Assembly: GCA_024195265.1 (NCBI GenBank)
Contig: JAJLRJ010000004.1
Location: forward strand, 45,657,337-45,721,336
Origin: Dendrophyllia cribrosa
Lineage: Eukaryota; Cnidaria; Anthozoa; Scleractinia; Dendrophylliidae
Direction: 5' to 3'
DNA: 64,000 nucleotides
Shown here: positions 1 through 11,784 of the stretch, piece after piece
Numbering within the stretch: position 1 is the first letter of the stretch
Layout of the letters: every line of letters begins with the position of its first letter
Made by a program: the position numbers and the translations under genes
The notes under the pieces: model-generated
Database searches by the model: none
What the model was told of the DNA's origin: nothing
The model's input: only the letters and a program-made list of their open reading frames with translations

Positions 1-277
1 CTTTGAGAAAAACTATTTCCTCCCAAGCATACCCAAAAATCACCCAAACATTTACAGAACACCCCATAACACAGATTCATGAGCATAGAGTGTTTGGATT
101 GCTTAAAACGTGAACGAGATATTTCCATTAAAGCCATGTCAAGTGGCGGAAAAATGGCGTTAATGTGGACACCCGCCTTAATAAAAGTGTCAAGAGTATT
201 TAGCTTGTAAAGAATAAAATAAAATTCATTGTTTCTAAAAATTGACTTACAGGGACAGCGTCCCGGCTGATATATAT
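1..277. other. No recognised feature
   Basis: AT-rich sequence without a coding signal, splice-supported exon or repeat that I recognise. Confidence 0.4.
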
Positions 278-535
278 CGCGTTTTACACAATTGCTTTGT
301 TTTTTCACTGCTGCGCTATGTGATTGGCTAAAAAATCTCGCGCCACTTTCTCGACCAATCAGAAGTAAAACCAAAACCAATCGTGACTTGCTCGCACGCG
401 TTTTCCCGCGCTTGGCGCCGCCGACATGTAATTGCTTCGAGCTCTGATTGGTTCATTGGATTGTTTACGACTGCTGTGATTGGTCAGAGAAATTACTTTG
501 GTTTTGGTTTTACCACACTCAATTGAAAACTGCTC
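278..535 (-). mobile_element. MITE family A, copy 1 (CCAAT-rich)
   Basis: This copy is the reverse complement of 23966-24250 and is related to 47946-48540. All three are bounded by inverted ends containing TTTTCAATTGAGTG and carry several ATTGG/CCAAT pentamers around a GGCGCC core. No coding capacity is visible, so it is a non-autonomous element. The superfamily is not assigned because no clean target duplication was read. Confidence 0.65.
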
Positions 536-900
536 TAATTTTGCTTTATTACCTATGAATAGGAATAAAACAATCGCCAAAATGAGAAATCAAAGAAATA
601 TTAACTAAAGACACAAAATTACGGATAAAGTCTAAATTCCACATGACAAGAATGGCAATTTTGATTTCCTGATTGCCTGTCATTAAATCAAATTTGATAA
701 ACTGTAATCCACATCCATTCTTGCAATCCAACACTTCATCTCCAGACTATTTGTTCTGTTTTTAGGAAATAAAATTTCAATCCAAATACATTCAATTTCG
801 TCTTCTTCTAGATCCAATCTTCTGCGTCTGCGAAAAGGAACAGCAGAAGAAATGCATGCTCCCCCGGCACTTCTCCACCTTTGCCTGATAAAATATTCGT

Positions 901-919
901 AATTATTATTATTATTATT
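901..919. repeat. (ATT)n microsatellite
   Basis: Short trinucleotide run of about six units. Confidence 0.8.
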
Positions 920-951
920 TGCTCTCTATAATATCTTTTTATCCAATAGGC

Positions 952-1228
952 CATAGTTAATAGAACAAACTGGTTATGAAGCTCAACAAATTTCAAAAAG
1001 AGTGTACAAAGCTGCTTTGTTTTATGTTGAACAAACCGTGACCCTGCACATTGTTTTGTTTAACGTGTGAGCCCAAATGTTAATTTTTACTGGTCAGTTG
1101 CTCATATGCATTTCAATACCTTTTGTGTTTTATGCAGGGTCAAGGCAAACGAACAAAAGAAAAGGAGAACAAAAACATATAACAAAGGACTGACTGAGTT
1201 TCATAACCAGTTTGTTCTATTAATTATG
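952..1228. mobile_element. hAT-like MITE, copy 1
   Basis: The ends are inverted repeats of about 34 bp starting CATAGTTAATAGAACAAACT. The flanks carry a direct AATAGGC(C) duplication at 945-952 and 1229-1236. The CA...TG termini and 7-8 bp duplication fit hAT-type elements. A near-identical second copy lies at 7284-7560. There is no transposase, so the element is non-autonomous. Confidence 0.75.
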
Positions 1229-1275
1229 AATAGGCCATTTCCGAGTTGCCTTAAGCCTCTCTATCAAAGCGAGGC

Positions 1276-1380
1276 TAGGTGCGAAACCTTTCATATGAAA
1301 ATGAGTTTTCATTCACATGCAAATAAAACTTATTTGCATGTGAATGAAGACTCATTTTCATATGAAAGGTTTCGCACCTA
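1276..1380. repeat. Foldback palindrome
   Basis: Two arms of about 50 bp, starting TAGGTGCGAAACC and ending with its reverse complement, face each other with almost no loop. The arms contain CATATGAAAATGA and ATTTGCATG. Probably a foldback MITE. Confidence 0.75.
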
Positions 1381-1606
1381 TTAAGTTGCATATTTGATGG
1401 CATTTGACGATATATAACATGGAAAAAAGATAAGCGAAATTTTTGTTACTTCGGCCAGACAGTGACCTTCAACAGTCATTAGAATACGATTGCATGAAGA
1501 ATTAGTTGGCATGTTTTTCAAATGGGTCGATCCACCCTACCCACGTAGGGCCCTCGTCACTCTCCCATACATGAAAGGTCTCACGGAACCGCTTACTCGT
1601 GTCTTA

Positions 1607-1820
1607 GGGCGCGTTTTTTTTTTGGTACATATTCTGGTCATTGTAAAATGAGAATTTACTACCAAAACTATGTTGTATATATTCTCACAAAAGAATAACT
1701 TTCTAGGGACACATAATCAAAGTAGCGACGTCTTTCCATAGTTTTCGATAGGAATAGGTAAAATATTTAGAGGTATTCTGTTTTTGGAATGGCCAAAATA
1801 TGTCCCAAAACAAAGTGTCC
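1607..1820. mobile_element. Harbinger-type MITE beginning GGGCGCG
   Basis: Imperfect inverted ends of about 35 bp (left GGGCGCGTTTTT, right reads GGACACTTTGTTTT on the other strand, both continuing to ACATATT-TGG) are flanked by TTA at 1604-1606 and 1821-1823. A 3-bp TTA duplication is typical of PIF/Harbinger. A related element starting GGCGCGTTTTTTAGG lies at 21069-21288. The next element starts directly at the right-hand TTA. Confidence 0.55.
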
Positions 1821-1997
1821 TTAGGGTGCGTTGGATTGACCTTATTACGGAATAAGAATAAACGGAATAACCCCGAATGCCCGTTCGATTGCTCCCTAGT
1901 GCAGAATGCTTGGAATAATCCAGAATAATGACGTCACTTCGTCCTCGCCTGGTGGCCTTTTTCAAAACAACAAACAAAATGGCTACCGCCGGCGACC

Positions 1998-2200
1998 ATG
2001 TGCGAAGAAAATGAGGTGTTACTCAAGAAAGGTTACTCTTGGAGTCGGGAAGAGACGCTTCTTCTCATTTCCTTGTACGAAGAAATGAAAGAGATGTTTC
2101 AAAACGTCAATTACTAAAAGAAACAAGTCTGGGAATTGATTGCTGCGAGGATGCGAGAGGAGAGTGGATCTTCACCACGGCCTGATCAGCGTGAGGGGAG
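1998..2200 (+). pseudogene. Myb/SANT-like DNA-binding ORF of Harbinger, broken
   Basis: From an ATG at 1998 the frame reads a short acidic lead, then a helix starting GYSWSREETLLLISLYEE. This is the tryptophan-plus-acidic pattern of the Myb/SANT (MADF-like trihelix) protein that PIF/Harbinger elements encode beside their transposase. A TAA at 2115-2117 interrupts it; the same frame then continues through KKQVWELIAARM, the next expected helix. It is therefore a decayed accessory protein gene. The family link is my recognition of the pattern, not a search result. Confidence 0.55.
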
Positions 2201-2325
2201 GTGAAAAAGCTTTTGCTTTCCGGAAATGTGAAGACCATAATAATAAAACGGGAAACGAAAGGAGAGAAAAAAAACTGTTGTCTGCGTGTTATTCCAGGGC
2301 ATTATTCCAGAAACGGAATAATCGT

Positions 2326-2547
2326 TTACAGTGCTGCTACTGTTACCGGGGCCACCTCGATAAAGTTAACCAATCACAAAGCAGAACGGGAACAATAGAT
2401 TCCAACATTTTAAACTTTAAAATTTCATTGTTCTGTACTCGACATTTCATTATTCAAGTCGCAAATTTTGGAATCTATTGTTCCCGTTCTGTTATGTGAT
2501 TGGTTAACTTTGTCTAGGTGGCCCCGGTAACAGTAGCAGCACTGTAA
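2326..2547. repeat. Foldback element nested in the Harbinger copy
   Basis: Arms of about 80 bp (ACAGTGCTGCTACTGTTACC at the left, its complement at the right) flank a ~60-bp loop. The arms contain GTTAACCAATCACA. It sits wholly inside 1824-2629, so it inserted later. Confidence 0.7.
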
Positions 2548-3339
2548 TTGACCTACGGACGGAATCGCTATTCTGGAATAATCCGGGATTTATATTCTTA
2601 TTCTGGAATAGGGTCAATCTAACGCAACTTTAAAAAACATGACATTAAAGTTACTTGGACTCGCTTTACCAGTAATTTAAAAATCGTTGTTTGGACGGTT
2701 GTAACAAAGTAGCCACGCTAGCGCGAAGGTTAAAAATATTTAAAAAACAAAAAACGACAAAAATAATTCACTCTTGAGTTAAAACGCGTGTGAGTAGGGT
2801 CTTCATGATGATAAATAGAAAGCAACCTCGTCCCCAGGATCTTCTCCTTCTCGGTTGTCAATAAGCCCCTAGGGCCTGGGAACGAGGTTGAATAGAAAGC
2901 GAACCTCCCCGCGCACGAGAAAGAGCAAATAACCACGCGGTGACTCGCGGGGCCGATTTTCACGTTGAAGGTGTCTCCCTTTTTCTCTCGCGCGCGTTAA
3001 TTGCGATAATTATCCGTACGTTATGTTCAAACGAAGTGAACCAATTACAGGTATGCTGCATATTTAGCAAGGTTATGTCACTAGCAAAAAGCCTAATTAT
3101 CGCGGTGTGCGCTAATTACATTAAATTTAATTGGATTATTTTAATCAGCCCCGAAGGCCGTGGGTTCGAGATTAAGTTGTTAACTTACTGCAACTTTTGC
3201 CCAATGTAATTTATTAGAAAATCAGCAAATTTACAAGTTTAAACAAATTGAATTTCACCTTTTCATGGAACATTTCTTGTGTACCAGTTACCTGTAATAA
3301 ATTATGTTACTAGAAAAAATAATCTAATTTAAGTTTTTA

Positions 3340-4640
3340 ATTAACAATGACGTCATCCCGACACTTTATGTGGGTAAGTGTTACCATGGAAATAATGTAA
3401 AATGTAAACGAAGGAAGAAGTTTTGGCCAGAATTTTTGCGTATAGTCCTGCACTTGGCCAAACGATGTCTGTGATTCGCTAAGAAAACAACAGATTTGTC
3501 CCGTTGAGATAGGGATTAGGGATAGGGGCATTGTTCAAGTGATATATCAATTATATCGTTCGCCAATCACAGACATCGTTTGTACAGTACGGGGTCGCCC
3601 GATTTTTTTGATACAAAAAATATAATATACGATATGGGACATTATCTGCGTACCTGCAATTGCCTAAACTATGTTACTAGAAAAAAAATAAAATTGTCTT
3701 ATTTGCGCTCCTTATTAACATTGACGTCATCCCGACACTTTATGTAGGTAAGTGCCGCCATGGAAATAATGTTAAATGCCAAGGAGGAAAGAAATTTTGA
3801 CCAGAACGACTTTTTACAGAACATTTTTAAGCAAATTGACAATAATATAAAAGATAATATGTGGGACATTATTTGTCTACCAATTACACAAATTATAACA
3901 ATATAGATACACAAATTATATTATTAGAATTTGAGCTCCTCATTAACAATGAAATCATCCCGGCACTTGATATAGGTTAGTGTTGCCATGGACATGCTAT
4001 AAAATATCAACGAGGGAACAAGATTTTCAAGAATTATTTACTGAAAATTTATCAGCAAATTGACAAGAATGCAAAGAATACTATATGGGACATTTTTTGT
4101 CTACCAATCTTGACACACGTTACTGTATGTTGCTGGAAAACATTATAATCTAATTTGAGCTCTTAATTAGCAATGGACATACTGTGAAATATCAACGAGG
4201 TAACAAGATTTGTAAAGAATTATTTACAGAAAATTTATCAGCAAATTGACAGGAATATAAAATGCACTATATGGGAGTTTTTGTTTGCTAATTTCACAAA
4301 TTATGTTACTAGAAAAACAAAATAATCTAATTTGCGCTCCTAATTAGCATTGACGTCATCCCGGCAATTGATATAAGTAAGTGTTGCCATGGAAATACTG
4401 TGAAATATCAACGAGGTAACAAGATTTGTCAAGAATTATTTACAGAACATTTATCAGCAAATCGATACGAATTTAAAAGATACTATTTGGGACATCATTT
4501 GTCTACCAATTACACAAATAATGTTACTAGAAAAACAAAATAATCAAATTTGCGCTCTTAATTAGCAGTGACGTCATCCCGGCACTTAATATAGGAAAGT
4601 GATGTCATGGAAATGCAAACGAGGTAAGAAGGAAAGTTTG
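3340..4640. repeat. Diverged ~220-235 bp tandem satellite, five to six units
   Basis: The motif TGACGTCATCCCG followed by CACTT-ATA-GG(A/T)AAGTG and CCATGGAAAT recurs near 3348, 3722, 3950 (mutated), 4349 and 4568, with a truncated unit near 4170. Between copies the shared text includes ATTTACAGAA-ATTTATCAGCAAAT and TTACTAGAAAAA. Units have diverged and some spacings differ, so this is an old array. Confidence 0.7.
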
Positions 4641-4699
4641 TTTCGCATCCACGATGTACCAATTATCTAAATAATCACATCAGAAAAACGAAATCGCAC

Positions 4700-6000
4700 G
4701 TATTTTTATCGACTATATATAATAGAGTCCTAATAAACTCATAAATTTGACCTTTTCTCAAGCATGACTCGATATATGCATGCACGAACTGCCCACTATG
4801 CACCACCTGACCTTCCTATTGTAACTATTGTTATCTTGCTATGTTTTCTTAGATAGGTAGTTAGGTTTCCACAATTAGTAGAGGGTTAGCCTTCGGCTAT
4901 GACTTCTGACGCGTTAATAAAGTTGTGATAATTATCATACTTTGCGAGATGATGCAGATATGACGCAAATCAAAAAATGAAAAGAAATAACGCAATTTGG
5001 ACAGCGTTCATTCTAATCGAGCAAACAGCCACATCGTTTCTCCTATTTTGCTTTCATCATTCACGCAACAAATATGTTTGATTGCTTTAACATTGAAAAG
5101 CAGTCGGAAGGTAAGGCAGATACTCCAAATGGTTTTTTTTTTAACAGAAATGGAGAATTAAGCATTAGTCGTCCAAAGTGCGACAAGGAAGATAAGTGCA
5201 AAGGGTTGCTATGTTATGTTATTATGATTTATGCAATTTGCGCTTAGTGTTTCCTTTTCTTCTATTCGTTACTTCTGAGAATCTTTACTTTATTAACTAA
5301 GCCAATGAGTTTATTCCAACATTTACAAAGCTAAAGAAACATTTACTGACCAAGCGTCAGTTACTAATGTGTCAGAGGACTACGCATACTACAAGGTCGG
5401 CAAGTGTACCTGGTAGAGAGGGTTTGCTTCCCCACTTGTGGTACTTAGACCTAACATTTAATTAAATGTTTCTGGTTTAAAGTTTAAATGCAAGGTGTTG
5501 TCCCGTTTGCGGTAAATTTCTCAAATCAACAGCGGTTGTTTTGCTGGTTACAAGTATTTATTTTCGCTTTTTGCTGTCCTCAGTAACACCAGCGTCAGGA
5601 ACTAAGAGTTTCTGTGAACAATATAATCTGCATATTCTCGTAATTTTACAATAACTGTGCGAATTCTCGCGCGCTGATTGGCTATTTTTTATTGTCAATA
5701 AGAGTACAGACAGATCGCTGATAAAAACGCAGAAAGCTGAAGCCATCAGCGAACGTTTTGCCAATTTTTTTAAGCGCTGCGTTCTCCATGTGGCGAAAAT
5801 TCATTCGCAAATCCAGAATTGTTCAAAGAGAAAATCGTCCAAAATAGATGCGATGAACCTCAAGAGGCTGAAACACAACCTTTAAAGCGGAGAGATAAAG
5901 ATGTTTATTGAGGATCCAGACTTGAAAAATTATTGGCGGTTAGCAGGAATTAGTGCTATCGCTGAAATAAACTTAACCAGAGGTGACACGAGATTTAGTT
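4700..6000. other. No recognised gene
   Basis: AT-rich sequence. A segment near 5640-5760 with a GCGCGCTGATTGGCT core looks like part of a dispersed repeat. No exon can be supported. Confidence 0.4.
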
Positions 6001-6002
6001 TT

Positions 6003-6400
6003 ATCGACTGAGTCGATAAGGTTAATTGACCACCGTAAAAAGATTCAAATAGCTGACGTTTCGAGCGCTAGCTCTTCGTCGGAGCGAATCAAGGAATTAT
6101 GGGTAGTGTGTGGTTTTATATAGTTAGCGGTGGAGCTACGCTATTGGTGGAAATTTGGTGACGTGAAAAACAAATGTAAATTAATTGAATGAAAAGCCGG
6201 CGTTCGTTGATTCCGTGGGGTTTGAGAGTGCCGATTTGAAAGATGATTTTTTGTTTTTGGTTTTTACGGCTTTCTGTGTTACCCTGGTGTAGGGAAAGGC
6301 CGCAGATTGTCATGTGTTGTTTAGAATGGTTAGAAAGATTAAAATGGCGCGCGACTGGTTCGGATGAGAACAAATTTAACCGGAATATAGGTTAGTTTCG
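6003..6400 (-). mobile_element. Penelope-like element, 3' fragment
   Basis: On the minus strand a 60-residue stretch reads PVARHFNLSNHSKQHM, then CGLSLHQGN and finally GTLKPHGINER. This is the layout of the C-terminal GIY-YIG endonuclease region of Penelope-like retroelements (R-HF-NH...PHGINE). The adjoining tail at 6045-6095 contains GCTGACGTTTCGAGCGCTAG and TCTTCGTCGGAGCGA. Upstream reverse transcriptase is missing, so it is a 5'-truncated copy. The class assignment is from recognition of the protein pattern. Confidence 0.6.
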
Positions 6401-6660
6401 AAATTCTCGTCTTCCTCGACTTTTTTTCTTTTTGGGTGGGGAGTTGTCATTTACCGTGTTCGCAAAGGGGCTCGACCCATTCTCAGAGATCAGGGGTAAT
6501 TAGGTCAATTAGCTGGATCGAGAGGGACGAAATAGAAACCCGGCAACTTGAATAGGCGAGAGGCATGAAAGTTTACCATGCTTCCAATAAAAATCTTTAT
6601 ACATTTGCATACAAGCCTCACAACTATGTAGGTATGACCAAAAAAAATTTGGCCGTTACC

Positions 6661-6759
6661 ATTCTCGTCCCTAGAGCCGCTTGGCCCTCTTAACCGCCGG
6701 AGCCTGAGTACTCAGACTCCGGCGGTTAAGAGGGCCAAGCGGCTCTGGGGACGAGAATG
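6661..6759. mobile_element. Perfect foldback element with 10-bp flanking repeat
   Basis: Arms of about 45 bp (ATTCTCGTCC...CCGGAG) are near-perfect complements around a short GAGTACTC centre. GGCCGTTACC occurs directly on both sides (6651-6660 and 6760-6769), which looks like a target-site duplication. Confidence 0.7.
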
Positions 6760-7016
6760 GGCCGTTACCAGAACTACACGTGACGTAATTAAAAGAGAAA
6801 CATGGAGGTCTGGGAACGAGAAATTTCCTTATTGAATAATAATTTCCTAATTCGTCGTCATCCAATAGGGCTTAATCGGTGTTTTTGATTGACGTTTCGT
6901 TGAGCTCATTTATTAAGAAAAAATATTTAATCTTAAATAAGGATGTACTAGTTGAATTAGTCTGGTCAGTGGCTAAAGGCAAAAAAATGTTCGATCAATT
7001 TAAAATAGACGAGCAG

Positions 7017-7666
7017 AGGCACTTAGGCGAAATGGCCTAATTTAAGTGTTATAAACTTGACTTAATCTCGACTTAAACACGTCAAGTTTAATAAATTTAA
7101 GTTCAGGTTTAAGCAACTTAAACCTAAGTTTAATGTTTGCTTAAACCTACATTGAAATAACTTAAGGCTCAAACTTTATGCACTGGGTTTAATGAGAAAT
7201 TAAACATTGCTTAAATCTCAATTGAGATTTAAGACACATTTAAGGCATTCTAAATAATGCTTAAATGAAGGCATTTATTTACGCATAGTTAATAGAACAA
7301 ACTGGTTATGAAACTCAATAAATTTCAAAAAGAGTGTACAAAGCTGCTTTGTTTTATGTTGAACGAACCGTGACCCTGCACATTGTGTTGTTTAACGTGT
7401 GAGCCCAAATGTTTCTACTGGTCAGTTGCTCATATGCATTTCAATACCTTTTGTGACTGTTTTGTGCAGGGTCAAGGCAATCGAACAAAAGGAATGGAGA
7501 ACAAAAACATATAACAAAGGACTGACTGAGTTTCATAACCAGTTTATTCTATTAACTATGTTTTTTAAAGTCAACTTTAAGTTGCCTAAACATGACTTAA
7601 ATTATTCATTAGATTTAAGGTCTGTTTAATATTGCTCAAACTTCACTTAAATATGGCATTTCCCCT
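7017..7666. repeat. CTTAA-rich element split by a MITE
   Basis: Both 7017-7280 and 7561-7666 are dense in CTTAA/TTAAG pentamers. The outer ends are roughly inverted: AAATGGCCTAATTTAAGTG at the left and CACTTAAATATGGCATTTCC at the right. The hAT-like MITE at 7284-7560 interrupts it. Confidence 0.45.
7284..7560. mobile_element. hAT-like MITE, copy 2
   Basis: It carries the same inverted ends and body as 952-1228, including GTGTACAAAGCTGCTTTG and CATATAACAAAGGACTGACT. A few indels separate the copies. The flanking duplication is no longer clear. Confidence 0.7.
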
Positions 7667-8219
7667 TGTGAAGAAAGTAAGGGCAAATCCTCCAAATGGT
7701 AACTCAGGTAAAGAGGGCAATGGACTAAATACAAAGTGCGACCAGAATGGTATGCGCCAGACATTTAGTACGTAGCCTTGCTTACTTTATTTTTATTCAT
7801 ATTTTTGTTGACTAGATCTTCAATCCTACGTACACCAGCAGCATTTTCGTTCGTGGTCCTTTGCTTCTTATTACACATTTAGTATTCGATATATTTTCTG
7901 TTTCCAAAGGTACCCTTGTACAAATTAGATGATTAAGATTAGGAAATCGTAAAATAATCTGTGCTAACATCATAAGCGCACTGATTACCTGGGGGAGCGG
8001 GAAATCCCAAATAAAATTGGCGGGGCTGATCATCGGACATTTTCAAAGGAACTTCTACAAGGTACCAAAAAAGCCGTTTTGTGGCTGTCAGTAATTTTTA
8101 TCCTTAAGAGGAATCATTTCTCTCTGAAAAGTTGTTCCTGTCAGTGTTATTTTCGATCAACACCGCTTTTGTGGTGTCAAACTATGAATTTTAGCCCCCG
8201 CTAAAAGGTACGACGACCA
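7667..8219. other. No recognised feature
   Basis: No ORF, splice pair or repeat that I can support. Confidence 0.35.
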
Positions 8220-10037
8220 TCCCCGTCATAGACTACGAGCAGTCTCTCTTTTCCAGCTTAGTCCGTCGAGCGAGAAACGAAAAAACATTAGCGAATGGAT
8301 AATGGCCGCGCGAAACTGGGGGCGAGGCAGGCGCGCGGGAAAAGAGAGACTACAGACAAAGCCCAGAGGAGGGACGACTGCCGTCCCACAATACCACGCC
8401 ATCGCATTTCTATCACGCTCTCAAAGATGGCGAGGAATTTTCTAAGAAATACAGTGGAATGAGGTGCCGGTTTCTTACTGTTCCGTTAGACGAAGTGGAG
8501 GTAGATACCAGTTTTGTACTTTCGAACTTGTTAATTTTTTATTTGTTTTCTTTTCTGGAACAGTTGGCCGGCTTTAAATGTAAATTATTTAGGTTAACAA
8601 TGTGAGGTATTTTGACCTCGTACCACGGGTCAATGACCTTGTTGAAATAAATGGTTGGTGTGCATTAATAAGAAGGAGTAATAAGCATTTTCATTGATAT
8701 TCGTCGCATTGTATCGTTATTCCTTTGAACAGTTCTAAAATGCTCCAAAATGCTCCGCGATATCGTCCTGAAAATATATTGTAAAAAGCGCTTATATTTG
8801 GCTACTTGCAATATGAGACACGAGCAGTACAAAAATAGATAGGTAAACACACTTACGACTCCCACTCGTCGCAAAAATGTATTTTTAAAAGCCTGAAATT
8901 TAAAGCTTTCCCAGAAAGACTTCAGAGAGAATTGCGCCTTTAGATCACAGTTATGAATTTGTTCTCTTTGATGATATGGACTTTTTGATCTCGGCAGTTT
9001 ATCTCTTAAATTGATAAGAGGATTTCATGCTGTCCAGAGCCGTTAAAATTATTTTATTTCTTTATGCCGTTGTTCGGTGCTAGCTCTATTAATATACATT
9101 GCGGTTTCTTTGGCTCACGTTTGTTGCAAGATGAATACTTAGCGGCTAATTCTTATCGCTTTGAAAGTGCTAGGATCGTTAAATTTCTCAGGCCGTGATT
9201 TAATTAATGTCTAAAGTCTGCGGTGTGCAAGACTTGTGAGAAAGTGTTTCCGGCATCACGGATGTAGGCGTCTTTAGATCCGAGTCTCTAAAAGCTGTAG
9301 TCTACAATTCCACTGCAATGAAATCATGAATTCTTGCAATAATTTTTAGTTCCTTAGTTAGTTCTTTAGTTGAGTAGTGTGTCTCAGTGGAGCTAGGAAA
9401 AACCTCCGTTGTTTTGTAATAGGGTTTAATTTGGCATGCAACAGATAATCTGCAGCATGGTTGCTGTTTTGTAAATCTCACGGATGCTAGTAAATTCTTA
9501 CATTCTTTCCTTAAGCAAGGAATGAACACAACTTTATGTCCTTAAGCAAGACTCGAGTTTCGGTTCTTTGGCGAACCTCGTCAGTTGCTACCATGTGTAA
9601 AGGTCTCGTAGGACGGGTTCGCTCTCAGCGCCATTATGCAATGGCGCCGCTCTCGCGTGGGTTCTGAACTGATCCAATGCCAAACTGTACTGATGACGTC
9701 ATCCGAGATTCGATAATATACTTCGAAATGCAATGCATTGTGGGATGGCATTCTTACCTCCTCTGGACAAAGCCCAAGCGAATGCACTTTCACGGTCGAG
9801 TGATTTTTCGGTATCAGATTTACTTCTCTTGACATCCTGTCAATCTACATGTCATCGCAATGCGGGAGATCTAACCCGAAACCAAATCCCTTTTAGCGCG
9901 AAGAGAGTAAAATGCCGCGAAAGAGATGAGTTCTTCGAACGATACTCCGAAAAAAGCCATAAGAGGTAGACCGGCAAAGGAACCTTCTTGCCACGATTTT
10001 TGCCGTGTCCGTAGATGTAACTTCAAACGTTATTACA

Positions 10038-10247
10038 AGCGCAACACCACGGGAAACCACAACCGACAGACTTGACCTCCAGTCCGTTGCACGCGGCTTT
10101 TGAAAGGTTTTAAAACTCAGTTTAAAACTAAAATCCTCCTTAACAAATGGCTAAATATAGAATACCCGTTCAAAACCTATAGAAGGAACAAATGGCATTT
10201 AAAATATGAGGTAAGAGTCGTGTAGGCCTGCCAACCCCATTTTACAC
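10038..10247. repeat. Direct duplication inside the Mutator-like element, copy 1
   Basis: Begins AGCGCAACACCACGGGAAA and ends CCAACCCCATTTTACAC. It matches 10684-10894 with few differences. Confidence 0.8.
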
Positions 10248-10683
10248 TTGAATGAAATAGTGGCGTAAACGAAGCAATCGCTAGACTGTCAAAATTGCCA
10301 AGGGAGTTTTTAGTAACAAACAGCGAGCTCCATGCAGCTATATTAACTCCGTAGCGAATGAAAGCTAAAATCACAGCCTTGATTGAGACAAACTTTAACT
10401 CTTTACAAGTTGAATAGTTTATTAAGCTAGTCAACTCTCTCTGCTATAAGGCTTGGATCCTGAAAATTTAAATCCTGCAAAGACAAAACTAAAATAGCTG
10501 GGCCCAGCGTAACATTAATAGCAGGAAAGACATTCACGGCCAACAGATAATTTCAGATCCTGACGGTCATGTCCGGTATTTCAGAGAGAAAAGTTAGAGA
10601 AATTCAAACCTTTCCTACATAAAAATCTACATGCCAATAGACCGCCAGGCAAAAAAGGACGCTGAAATGAGGTCAAAATCTAA

Positions 10684-10894
10684 AAGCGCAACACCACGGG
10701 AAAACAACAACCGACAGACTTGACCTCTAGTCTGTTGCACGCGGCTTTTGAAAGGTTTTAAAAGTTATTCTAAACTAAAAGCCTCCTTAACAAACAGCTA
10801 AATGTAGAATACCCGTTCAAAACCTATAGAAGGAGCAAATGGCATTTAAAACATGAGGTAAGAGTCGTGCAGGTCTGCCAACCCCATTTTACAC
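10684..10894. repeat. Direct duplication inside the Mutator-like element, copy 2
   Basis: Second copy of 10038-10247 in the same orientation, 437 bp after the first ends. Confidence 0.8.
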
Positions 10895-11784
10895 CGTGTG
10901 AGATTCGCCAACAACCACCATTTGGATATCGTCACCGCGGCGTTACCGCTTGTTGAAAGATCCTCGATCAAGAGCCAATCAGATTTTTGAGTTGCGAGAG
11001 CAACTAATAATTCAAACGCTTGGGCTTTGTCTGTAGTCTCTCTTTTCCCGCGCGCCTGCCTCGTCCCCAGTTTCGCGCGGCCATTATCCGTTCGCTAATG
11101 TTTTTTCGTTTCTCGCTCGATGGACTAAGCTGGGAAAGAGAGACTGCTCGTAGTCTATCCCCATCACTCAGTTTATACGTGAGTCCCCCTCCCCCGGGAA
11201 GGATTGCGCAATATTTTAAAAATAAAGAATGAAAAACATGTATTATGTTTTTAGATCATTGCAAAAGTAGAAGAATAATTTGTATCGATAGGGTTGTAAT
11301 GTAACCGAACGCTGGCGTATCCGCCGGGTGAGTACATTGCCACGATCACATTCTCAGTTGTTGAGCTGGCGAGCAAATCGCGTGCGAGCGGGAGTGCGAG
11401 GATCTCGATTTTAAAGTCCTCGCTCGCACGCTCGTGTATTCCCAGCAACCCCAAGCAATAACTAACTGGTACTTTAACCCTTAACGGTTTTCCCGCGATT
11501 TTGTGATGGGGATATTTTTGGTGACATCTGCCGATTTCAGTACTTATTTGTCTGGAGTGCTTTTAGCCAAACTTAAAAATAAAAATGTAGAAAAAAAAAA
11601 AACCTGGCATGGTATTTAACCCAGAACAAACCTTTCAGGTGAAAAATTGTAAAGGCTTATAACGAGCAACACATAGTTTAATTTGATTGTAATTTTATTT
11701 AATATATCAGTGTTTTTGCGATATTCAATCAATCTTCCGTTTACTTTCATTTCCTCTTCTGACATGCATTATTTGCTATTGTAG

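Larger units (their letters stand above)
1824..2629. mobile_element. PIF/Harbinger non-autonomous element
   Basis: Left end GGGTGCGTTGGATTGACC and right end (read inward) AGTTGCGTTAGATTGACCC form imperfect inverted repeats that continue into GGAATAAGAATA. TTA flanks both sides (1821-1823, 2630-2632), the PIF/Harbinger target duplication. Inside are a broken Myb/SANT-like ORF (1998-2200) and a younger foldback (2326-2547). No DDE transposase is visible, so the element is not self-mobile. Confidence 0.75.
8229..11157. mobile_element. Mutator-like element, 2.93 kb, non-autonomous
   Basis: The first 138 bp (8229-8366, starting TAGACTACGAGCAGTCTCTC) and last 138 bp (11020-11157) are reverse complements with only scattered mismatches. 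They contain GCCGCGCGAAACTGGGG and AAAAGAGAGACT. The flanks are TCCCCGTCA (8220-8228) and TCCCCATCA (11158-11166), a 9-bp target duplication with one mismatch. Long TIRs plus a 9-bp duplication are the hallmark of Mutator-like elements. The interior has no transposase ORF; it holds a ~210-bp direct duplication and otherwise unrecognised sequence, possibly captured host DNA. Confidence 0.75.
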
